From contig CALYVE010000017.1 of assembly GCA_945492935.1 (NCBI GenBank), positions 1 to 12,557 of the forward strand: DNA of 12,557 nucleotides, in the 5' to 3' direction. Source of the stretch: an uncultured Lachnospiraceae bacterium. GTDB lineage: Bacteria; Bacillota; Clostridia; Lachnospirales; Lachnospiraceae. The notes below the pieces were generated by a model. It was not told the DNA's origin, did not search any database, and saw nothing but the letters and a program-made list of their open reading frames with translations. This document shows positions 7,094 through 12,557 of this stretch, piece by piece. Position 1 is the stretch's first letter. Every line of letters starts with the position of its first letter. The position numbers and the translations under genes are program-made.

Positions 7094-7408
7094 TTAGAAA
7101 AATGCGTGAAAATATTGCTCAAGCTGTTCAAATAATTCCTGTTTCTGTGTGCGCATTTGCTTTACCTTAAGTACACTTCCAATCTCGTCATATAAAATGT
7201 CCTCTTCATATGCCTCTGTCTTAATCTGCAAATTGCCTTCCTCGTCGAACTCTAATACAAGGATGCCTCCGACATCTTCCGTAAAAAGAACACACATAAT
7301 CTTGAGCTCCTGTTTTACAGCATCCGGCAAACTATTAAAGTCTTCATTGAGATAATATTTTTGATTGTATTTTGAAGCACTACAAAGCACTACGTTTTCC
7401 TGATACAT
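7094..7408 (-). CDS. Small acidic uncharacterised protein (possibly DUF6145 type)
   Basis: A 104-residue soluble protein without signal peptide or membrane helix. The central part IMCVLFTEDVGGILVLEFDE (38-57) with following NLQIKTEAYEEDILYDEIG (about 60-78) is a beta-rich acidic stretch. The C-terminus is a probable amphipathic helix, TQKQELFEQLEQYFHAFF. From memory it resembles a short family seen in Lachnospiraceae and annotated DUF6145, but I cannot confirm this. The ATG at 7408 follows AGGTGA at five to six bases. It lies 11 bases after dapB and before coaX, so it is probably co-transcribed with the lysine-controlled genes. Function unknown; the tight spacing and clear ribosome site argue that it is real. 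Confidence 0.8.
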   Translation of the reverse strand: MYQENVVLCSASKYNQKYYLNEDFNSLPDAVKQELKIMCVLFTEDVGGILVLEFDEEGNLQIKTEAYEEDILYDEIGSVLKVKQMRTQKQELFEQLEQYFHAFF

Positions 7409-7419
7409 ATCGTCACCTG

Positions 7420-8175
7420 CTATCCAATTACATCAGACATATCATACATTCCTACTTCTTGCTTTGCAAGGAATTTCGCTGCCTCAACCGCACCCTTTGC
7501 AAATACAGATTTCGAATATGCTGTATGACGAAACTCAATCACTTCATCCACACCTGCAAAAATAACCTCGTGTTCACCTACAATGGTACCGCCACGAACG
7601 GCAGAGATGCCAAGTTCCTTTTTCTCACGTTTTCTACGCACCTGAGAACGATCATAAATATATTCGTATTCATTATTTCTAGCTTCATTGATTGAATCTG
7701 CAAGTGCAAGTGCCGTGCCGGATGGGGCATCAAGCTTCTGATTATGATGTTTTTCAACAATCTCAATATCGTAGCCGGCAGGTGCAAATACATTTGCGGC
7801 ATCCTTCAAAAGTTTCAAAAGAGTATTGATTCCAAGACTCATATTTGCAGACTTTAAAATCGCAATTCTCTTTGATGCCTCCTGAACCTTTGTAAGCTGT
7901 TTCGGACTCAGCCCCGTCGTACAAAGAACGACAGGAATCTGTCTGTTAACGGCATAATCCAACAATTTGTCAACTGCAACCGCTGCAGCAAAATCAATAA
8001 TTACATCTGCCTCTACATCACAAGCATCAATATCCGTAAAAACAGGATATCCATTCTCTCTATTATCTACTATATCAATACCTGCAACGATTTCACATGC
8101 TTCATCAGCTGCACAGATTGCTGTGATAACCTGACCCATATGACCATTACAGCCGTGCATAATAATCTTTGTCAT
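7420..8175 (-). CDS. dapB: 4-hydroxy-tetrahydrodipicolinate reductase
   Basis: Reduces the DapA product to tetrahydrodipicolinate with NAD(P)H in the diaminopimelate/lysine pathway. The 251-residue protein is slightly short of the E. coli enzyme and typical of Firmicutes. The nucleotide-binding loop is MHGCNGHMG (6-14), the middle has CTTGLS (85-90), and the catalytic and substrate-binding segment is EKHHNQKLDAPSGTA (141-155), with H143/H144, K147 and the SGT loop. The C-terminal region has VGEHEVIFAG and RHTAYSKSVFAKGA, both family hallmarks. Two ATG codons stand in tandem at 8178 and 8175. AGGAGG at 8182-8187 is six bases from the second and only three from the first, so I use 8175. It follows dapA by 37 bases and shares its riboswitch-controlled transcript. 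Confidence 0.97.
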   Translation of the reverse strand: MTKIIMHGCNGHMGQVITAICAADEACEIVAGIDIVDNRENGYPVFTDIDACDVEADVIIDFAAAVAVDKLLDYAVNRQIPVVLCTTGLSPKQLTKVQEASKRIAILKSANMSLGINTLLKLLKDAANVFAPAGYDIEIVEKHHNQKLDAPSGTALALADSINEARNNEYEYIYDRSQVRRKREKKELGISAVRGGTIVGEHEVIFAGVDEVIEFRHTAYSKSVFAKGAVEAAKFLAKQEVGMYDMSDVIG

Positions 8176-8181
8176 CATTAG

Positions 8182-8187
8182 CCTCCT
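8182..8187 (-). promoter_or_regulatory. Ribosome binding site that sets the dapB start
   Basis: AGGAGG on the minus strand, followed by CTAATG and then ATG at 8175. The spacing selects the second of two tandem ATG codons. Confidence 0.75.
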
Positions 8188-8212
8188 ATTTGAATTCCCG
8201 TACTATTCGTTC

Positions 8213-9097
8213 TTATAATACGCCAAAATCCTTCATTGCCTTCTCAAGTTTCGCCGCATTACCCGGTTCCATGTCTGTAAGTGGCATGCGAAGTGTACCT
8301 GCGCAAAGTCCTTTTAACTCTACTGCCTTTTTAACCGGAATTGGATTTACTTCACAGAACAATGCATCCACGAGTGGAATCGCTTTAATCTGAATATCAG
8401 TTGCTGCTTTAGCATCTCCCTCAAGATACTTCACAACCATATCATGCGTCTCTTTTGGTGCAACATTTGCCAAAACAGAAATGACACCAATGCCACCTAA
8501 GGAAAGAATCGGGAGTACCTGATCATCATTACCTGAATAAACATCAAGACAACCGTCAGCCAGGCTAACAAGTCTTGCAACCTGGGAAAGGTTACCGGTT
8601 GCTTCCTTGATACCAACAATGTTCTCAACATTTTTAGCAAGTTCAACCGCTGTCTCCGGAAGAATGTTGCAGCCTGTTCTGCTTGGAACATTGTACATAA
8701 TAATTGGAATATTAACGCTGTTTGCAACAGCTGTAAAATGAGCGATTAATCCCTTCTGTGTAGCCTTGTTGTAATATGGGGTAACAACCAAGAGCCCGTC
8801 AGCACCTGCCTTCTCTGCTTCCTGTGATAAGTAAATTGCCGTTGCCGTACAGTTAGAACCTGTACCTGCAATAACAGGAATTCTCTTATTTACAACTTCT
8901 ACACAGAAACGAATACACTCAATATGCTCCTCGTGTGTAAGAGTTGATGCCTCACCTGTTGTACCACAGACAATAATACTGTCTGTTCCGTTTGCGATCT
9001 GGTACTCAATTACCTCTCGAAACTGTTCATAGTTTACCTCTCCGTTGTCATGAAATGGTGTAACGATTGCAACACCTGAGCCTGTGAAAATAGCCAT
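8213..9097 (-). CDS. dapA: 4-hydroxy-tetrahydrodipicolinate synthase
   Basis: Condenses pyruvate and aspartate semialdehyde through a Schiff base, the first committed step toward diaminopimelate (cell wall) and lysine. The 294 residues match the family. Motifs in order: GSGVAIVTPF (6-15), CGTTGEASTL (44-53, with T46/T47 of the proton relay), VVTPYYNK (104-111, Y109), MYNVPSRTGCN (134-144, Y135 and R140) and GIKEATGN with the Schiff-base lysine K164, then YSGNDDQ (187-193). The ATG at 9097 follows a full AGGAGG at eight bases. A 320-base leader upstream carries a lysine riboswitch and terminator, so transcription should fall when lysine is plentiful. It heads the cluster dapA, dapB, small protein, coaX, dusB. 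Confidence 0.98.
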   Translation of the reverse strand: MAIFTGSGVAIVTPFHDNGEVNYEQFREVIEYQIANGTDSIIVCGTTGEASTLTHEEHIECIRFCVEVVNKRIPVIAGTGSNCTATAIYLSQEAEKAGADGLLVVTPYYNKATQKGLIAHFTAVANSVNIPIIMYNVPSRTGCNILPETAVELAKNVENIVGIKEATGNLSQVARLVSLADGCLDVYSGNDDQVLPILSLGGIGVISVLANVAPKETHDMVVKYLEGDAKAATDIQIKAIPLVDALFCEVNPIPVKKAVELKGLCAGTLRMPLTDMEPGNAAKLEKAMKDFGVL

Positions 9098-9140
9098 AAT
9101 AATTACCTCCTAAAAAATGATACTACATGGAGTTCGGGCG

Positions 9141-9160
9141 CTGTATAGCCTTTTATACAG
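9141..9160 (-). repeat. 7-bp perfect hairpin between the leader terminator and the dapA ribosome site
   Basis: On the minus strand CTGTATA, six-base loop, TATACAG. It follows the terminator U run directly and precedes the dapA start by about 43 bases. It would be present only in read-through transcripts, where it may stabilise or shape the 5' end; an operator role is equally possible. No T run follows it. Confidence 0.5.
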
Positions 9161-9162
9161 TT

Positions 9163-9194
9163 AAAAAAGGTTGACACAGATAAAGTGCCAACCT
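9163..9194 (-). terminator. Intrinsic terminator of the lysine riboswitch leader
   Basis: On the minus strand AGGTTGGCAC and GTGTCAACCT form a 10-base stem with one G-T wobble around a short AT-rich loop (TTTATCT), followed at once by six T residues (9163-9168). It lies 23 bases past the aptamer, the position expected for a terminator controlled by the lysine aptamer. Confidence 0.88.
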
Positions 9195-9216
9195 AAAAAT
9201 ATCCCTTGTTATTCGG

Positions 9217-9381
9217 ACAGTAGCGCTCCATCTTGCGATGACAGTCATACAGTTATTCGCTGTACAACCAGACGAAACAACGCTTAGCCGTTGCCTCTCT
9301 TCGGCGATATCCCCTTTCATCTATGTTCATCTGCTCTAAGTCATCCCAAAGAGTACTGATGAATATCGCGACCTCTACCAT
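9217..9381 (-). promoter_or_regulatory. Lysine riboswitch (L-box) aptamer upstream of dapA
   Basis: The minus-strand leader matches the lysine aptamer known from Bacillus lysC. It begins with GGTAGAGGTCGCG, then TTCATCAGTACTC, the highly conserved GAAAGGGGATATCGCCGAAG (signature part at 9299-9314), CTGGTTGTACAG and GACTGTCATCGCAAGATGGAGCGC. It closes with CTACTGT (9217-9223), which pairs with ATGGTAG (9375-9381) as helix P1, using two G-T pairs. The terminator follows. Binding of lysine should favour termination before dapA. Helix limits are by eye. Confidence 0.93.
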
Positions 9382-9421
9382 GTGTTAAATTGTAATGAAT
9401 GTTTTCACATTAACTTCGCAT

Positions 9422-9450
9422 ATTATAACACCGAATATTCGCAATGTCAA
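9422..9450 (-). promoter_or_regulatory. Consensus sigma-A promoter of the lysine riboswitch/dapA operon
   Basis: TTGACA (9445-9450), a 17-base spacer and TATAAT (9422-9427): a perfect match at both boxes and ideal spacing. Transcription would start near 9415, some 35 bases before the aptamer. The -35 box begins only two bases past the stop codon of the upstream OB-fold gene. Confidence 0.93.
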
Positions 9451-9452
9451 CA

Positions 9453-10082
9453 TTACTCTAAACATTCCATTTTGCTTACAGAAACCTCATATGCAACCTT
9501 GTTTACAATCTCGTCATTGCCGATTTTTTTCTGGTATTCGCGGCTTTGAATACGTCCCCATACAGCAACATGTTCCCCGACGCTAAGCTTACCCGCAAAT
9601 CTGGCATTACGCCCCCAGCATATACATGGAATATAATCCGACTTTCCGTATGCGCGATTCACAGCAAGCAAAATATCAGCAATTTCCCTGCCAAGAGGTG
9701 TCATTCGATAAATCGGTTCCTTGCATATGTACCCATCTAAATAAATCTGATTCGGCTTATTCTCCCTGTCATCCTCCTCAATAATCGTCTCAATCTCGCG
9801 GACAAAAACAGATAAAATCAAGCGATTCTTGTTTTCTTCATGCTTGTTATATGAGCGAAACTGACCTTTGGCCAATACTTTTTCTCCAATATGCGAATGC
9901 TCTACATCAAATAATCGATCCGATACCATAAGCGGTATCACATCATGCGCATCGCTCAATCGGCTGACAATAATGTCAACCATATAAAATCCTTCCCCAA
10001 AGATCTCATGGCTAAACCGAAAATCGGATACTATTTCCCCTGCCACTGTTACCTGATTGTTGTTCAAAATTTTCTCTGTCAT
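9453..10082 (-). CDS. Tandem OB-fold single-stranded-DNA-binding protein
   Basis: A 209-residue protein with two SSB-like OB folds. The C-terminal one (about 111-205) is a clear SSB domain: NQIYLDGYICKEPIYRMTPL, GREIADILLAVNRAYGKSDY, IPCICWGRNA, VGEHVAVWGRIQSREYQKK. The N-terminal one (about 8-102) keeps the strand pattern (VTVAGEIVSDFRFSHE, FYMVDIIVSR, KVLAKGQFRSYN) but is more diverged. It lacks the flexible tail ending in DDIPF that recruits partners to ordinary SSB; it ends in SKMECLE. It is therefore probably an accessory rather than the housekeeping SSB. The start is fixed by AAGGAGG (10089-10095) six bases before the ATG at 10082; a longer frame to 10115 would run through that site. 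It lies 88 bases after the methyltransferase gene. Confidence 0.88.
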   Translation of the reverse strand: MTEKILNNNQVTVAGEIVSDFRFSHEIFGEGFYMVDIIVSRLSDAHDVIPLMVSDRLFDVEHSHIGEKVLAKGQFRSYNKHEENKNRLILSVFVREIETIIEEDDRENKPNQIYLDGYICKEPIYRMTPLGREIADILLAVNRAYGKSDYIPCICWGRNARFAGKLSVGEHVAVWGRIQSREYQKKIGNDEIVNKVAYEVSVSKMECLE

Positions 10083-10088
10083 ATATTT

Positions 10089-10095
10089 CCTCCTT
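10089..10095 (-). promoter_or_regulatory. Ribosome binding site that sets the start of the OB-fold protein
   Basis: AAGGAGG on the minus strand, six bases before ATG at 10082. It lies inside the longer possible frame from 10115 and so argues against that start. Confidence 0.75.
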
Positions 10096-10170
10096 ATGAT
10101 CCAAACCTCATTCATCTTCCAAAAGGTTTGTGTACATAATAAATATATTCAGAGAATTTTGATTTTAGAC

Positions 10171-10953
10171 TTATTTTGAAAAAAATCTTTGCCGCAATAC
10201 TTCGTAACAAATGACAGCAGTCGACGTCGCTGCATTCAATGACTCCACACTTCCCATCATCGGAATCTTAAGAAGGCTGTTTGCCTTAGCGCTAATCTCG
10301 TCTGAAAGTCCGTTTCCTTCATTTCCAATCAAAAATGCACTTCCCTTTGTATAATCATTATCATAAAATTGTCGCCCGTTCAAATGTGCGGCATAAACAG
10401 TAATATCCTTACCGCGAATTCTGTCAATATCTTTCTTCAAATCGTTTGATACATAAATCGGTACACGGAATACGGAACCCATTGTCGAACGAATCACCTT
10501 TGGATTATAGATATCAACCGAATCACTGCTAATAATAACGCCTGTCGCTCCTGCACCTTCTGCTGTACGAATAATCGTTCCCATATTTCCCGGATCCTGA
10601 AGGTGCTCAACAATAAGAACAAACGGAATCTCTCCAAGTACGTCCTGAAGCTTATAGTTTTGCATACGCACAAGTGCCATAATTCCCTGTGGCGTATTTG
10701 TGTCTGACATACTATCAAATACATGATCTTTCACAACAATCGGTTCAACCGCCCGAAATTGTGCAAGAACAGTTTGAAATTTTGCCATTGCCGACTCAGC
10801 CACATAAATCGAATCGACATCCTGTGAAGGAATTTCATGAACCATGCGAATGCCCTCTACAACATACAAACCTTCCTCACGACGTTCCTTCGATGACTTT
10901 ATCAGTTTTTTAACTCTTTTAATCTGCTCATTCGCAGCGGATGTAATAATCAT
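10171..10953 (-). CDS. TrmH/SpoU-family RNA 2'-O-methyltransferase
   Basis: Predicted S-adenosylmethionine-dependent methylation of a ribose 2'-OH in rRNA or tRNA; a knotted SPOUT enzyme acting as a dimer. The 260 residues contain an N-terminal L30-like RNA-binding part (about 1-95, with EGLYVVEGIRMVHE at 27-40). The SPOUT domain follows: motif 1 LQDPGNMGTIIRTAEGAGA (118-136, catalytic-type Asn and Arg), RSTMGSVFRVP (155-165), motif 2 FLIGNEGNGLSDE (207-219) and motif 3 IPMMGSVESLNAATSTAV (230-247). The ATG at 10953 follows GGAG at eight bases and lies one base past the dnaE stop, so the two genes are translationally close. Resembles the YsgA/RlmB-like group; the target nucleotide cannot be told from sequence alone. 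Confidence 0.94.
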   Translation of the reverse strand: MIITSAANEQIKRVKKLIKSSKERREEGLYVVEGIRMVHEIPSQDVDSIYVAESAMAKFQTVLAQFRAVEPIVVKDHVFDSMSDTNTPQGIMALVRMQNYKLQDVLGEIPFVLIVEHLQDPGNMGTIIRTAEGAGATGVIISSDSVDIYNPKVIRSTMGSVFRVPIYVSNDLKKDIDRIRGKDITVYAAHLNGRQFYDNDYTKGSAFLIGNEGNGLSDEISAKANSLLKIPMMGSVESLNAATSTAVICYEVLRQRFFSK

Positions 10954-10954
10954 A

Positions 10955-12557
10955 TTACTTCTCCCTAATTGTAACATTCTCTGTACCAAACAGCTGCTGA
11001 AGCTGCTCAATCAGTGTTCCCTTCGCATGCACACAAAACCGTGCATCCAATACCTTAACCATTGGCGCAGGACGTTCTTCCCCCGGTTTAGCCTGTGGTA
11101 AAACAACAATATTCACACGGGTTGCTCCTCTGTTTTGCTGTAAAATCGTAAGCAAACGTTCCTCCGCAACAACATATTCTTCCTTTCTATAAAATCGAAT
11201 CCACAGTTCTTTTCCCGCACCCTCGATTTCATCCTTCGCCTCTTCAAACGTTTTGATATCGGATAAGAGTAACTTACACTCTTCCTCAGTTACAGAAGCA
11301 TTTCCCTTGATAATAACCTTTGCATCCTTTTGGAAATAATCCTTATACTTCGCAAAATCGCGAGGGAATACAACAACTTCCAATGTGCCATACAAATCTT
11401 CAATCGTAAGAAATGCCATTTGGTCACCACGTCTTGTCGACTTAATTGTAACCGTCTCAATCATTCCACCGATTGTATAAGGCACCTTATCATGAACACG
11501 GACACCTTCTTCATCATCCTCAGCGTTGAAATCTGCTGAAGATGCTGTTACAACCCTATCTAACAGCTCGCGGTAATCATCGAGCGGATGTCCGCTTACA
11601 TAAATTCCAATCATTTCTTTTTCTTTTGCAAGCTTTTCTTCCTTGCTGTATTCTTCAACATCCGGATATTGTACTTCGAACTCCGTTTTTTCTTCTGCAC
11701 CGAGAAAATCAAGTAAGGACATCTGCCCCGTCATCGCACTCTTTTTTTCCTGATTTGCCTGATCCAAAACACGCGAATATACAAGCATCAGCTGCTTACG
11801 ATTGTAGCCAAAGCTGTCAAATGCACCTGCACATATGAAGCTTTCAATTGTACGCTTATTCGCTTCCTTGTTGCTAAGTCGGTTTACATAATCCGTTAAA
11901 CTTGTAAAAGGTCCGTTTGTGAGAACCTCCTGTCTGATACAGTCCGTCACTGCACTGCCAACACTCTTTACGGCAGAAAGACCATATCGGATTGCATCCT
12001 TGTCAACCGAGAAGTCACCCTCGCTTTTGTTTATGTCCGGCGGCAGAATCTGAATTCCCATCGTTCTGCAGGTTTGGATATAAAACGATACTTTACCTGC
12101 ATTTTCTTTGACCGATGAGATAAGTGCCGCCATAAATTCTACAGGATAGTGACACTTCAGGTAAGCAGTCTGGTATGCCACGACCGCATAGGCGGCTGCA
12201 TGTGATTTGTTGAATGCGTACTTTGCAAAATCAATCATCTGATCAAACACTTTATTGGCAACTTCCTCACGAATACCGCGATTCACGCAACCCGGTACAC
12301 CTTCCGTCTCATTACCATATACAAAGTTTTGACGTTCTTTTTTCATGACGTCTTCTTTTTTCTTTGACATTGCTCGACGGACGAGGTCGCTTCGTCCAAG
12401 TGTATATCCTGCAAGCTCCATAACAATCTGCATAACCTGCTCCTGATAGACAATACAGCCGTAGGTCACCTTCAGAATAGGCTCCAGAAGTGGGGTCTTA
12501 TAGGTCACCTTTGAGGAATCCAGCTTGTTGGCGATAAAGGTGGGAATGGAATCCATG
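10955..12557 (-). CDS. dnaE: DNA polymerase III alpha subunit, C-terminal part (5' end outside window)
   Basis: Replicative polymerase subunit of the DnaE type. 533 residues are visible and the frame is open at the right edge, so the PHP domain and the catalytic aspartates of the palm are not in the window. Seen here: fingers-region motif TYGCIVYQEQVMQI (visible residues 31-44) and GYTLGRSDLVRRAMSKKK (50-67), the conserved FNKSHAAAYAVVAYQTAYLK (115-134), tandem helix-hairpin-helix region (about 165-245), an internal clamp-binding-like motif QMSLLDF (278-284), EMIGIYVSGHPL (314-325), an OB fold (about 355-450) and the C-terminal tau-binding-like domain. The ATG near 12556 is internal, not a start. 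It stops one base before the methyltransferase start. No anomaly seen. Confidence 0.97.
   Translation of the reverse strand, partial: MDSIPTFIANKLDSSKVTYKTPLLEPILKVTYGCIVYQEQVMQIVMELAGYTLGRSDLVRRAMSKKKEDVMKKERQNFVYGNETEGVPGCVNRGIREEVANKVFDQMIDFAKYAFNKSHAAAYAVVAYQTAYLKCHYPVEFMAALISSVKENAGKVSFYIQTCRTMGIQILPPDINKSEGDFSVDKDAIRYGLSAVKSVGSAVTDCIRQEVLTNGPFTSLTDYVNRLSNKEANKRTIESFICAGAFDSFGYNRKQLMLVYSRVLDQANQEKKSAMTGQMSLLDFLGAEEKTEFEVQYPDVEEYSKEEKLAKEKEMIGIYVSGHPLDDYRELLDRVVTASSADFNAEDDEEGVRVHDKVPYTIGGMIETVTIKSTRRGDQMAFLTIEDLYGTLEVVVFPRDFAKYKDYFQKDAKVIIKGNASVTEEECKLLLSDIKTFEEAKDEIEGAGKELWIRFYRKEEYVVAEERLLTILQQNRGATRVNIVVLPQAKPGEERPAPMVKVLDARFCVHAKGTLIEQLQQLFGTENVTIREK

Noticed and set aside
9098..9415. 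T-box leader before dapA
   Set aside because: No AGGGTGGNACCGCG-type T-box motif; the GGGGATATCGCCGAAG and flanking motifs fit the lysine riboswitch.
10106..10132. Possible hairpin CAAACCT/AGGTTTG between the methyltransferase and the OB-fold gene
   Set aside because: Seven pairs around a loop of about 13-15 bases with no T run; too weak to call a terminator or regulator.

Overview
This window looks like chromosome of a low-to-moderate GC Gram-positive anaerobe, most likely a Lachnospiraceae-type Clostridium relative. Grounds: AGGAGG-type ribosome binding sites, a lysine riboswitch before dapA, a type III pantothenate kinase, a 5-TM LtaS-like domain, and the composition of the genes. Nearly everything is on the minus strand; the one exception is a plus-strand gene at 4518-5324. 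No rRNA, tRNA, CRISPR array, insertion sequence or phage module is visible.

Read in minus-strand order from the right edge: the C-terminal half of dnaE (10955-12557, 5' end outside the window) is followed by a SpoU/TrmH-family RNA 2'-O-methyltransferase and a two-OB-fold single-stranded-DNA-binding protein. A consensus sigma-A promoter (9422-9450) then drives a leader with a lysine riboswitch aptamer (9217-9381) and an intrinsic terminator (9163-9194). Behind it come dapA, dapB, a short uncharacterised acidic protein, coaX and dusB, closely spaced in one direction, so lysine sensing may extend to coenzyme A and tRNA-dihydrouridine genes.

The plus-strand gene at 4518-5324 converges on dusB and overlaps its 3' end by 38 bp. 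It encodes an AP2-like / degenerate HNH-like / AP2-like protein that looks like a domesticated homing-endonuclease relative. A divergent intergenic region (4310-4517) separates it from the leftmost operon.

The leftmost operon (4309 down to 1 and beyond) is the most unusual part. It encodes a two-helix small membrane protein, a minimal type I signal peptidase, and an uninterrupted reading frame of at least 1180 codons that runs off the left edge. That frame joins three domains normally found in separate proteins: an LtaS/sulfatase-like extracellular phosphotransferase with five N-terminal membrane helices, a five-helix YidC/Oxa1-type insertase core, and a cytoplasmic TagB/TagF-type CDP-glycerol glycerophosphotransferase. 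Predicted topology is consistent across all three. The protein could couple cytoplasmic glycerol-phosphate chemistry, a membrane passage and extracellular phosphoglycerol chemistry in one chain. That functional idea is inference; the continuous frame and domain order are read directly from the sequence.
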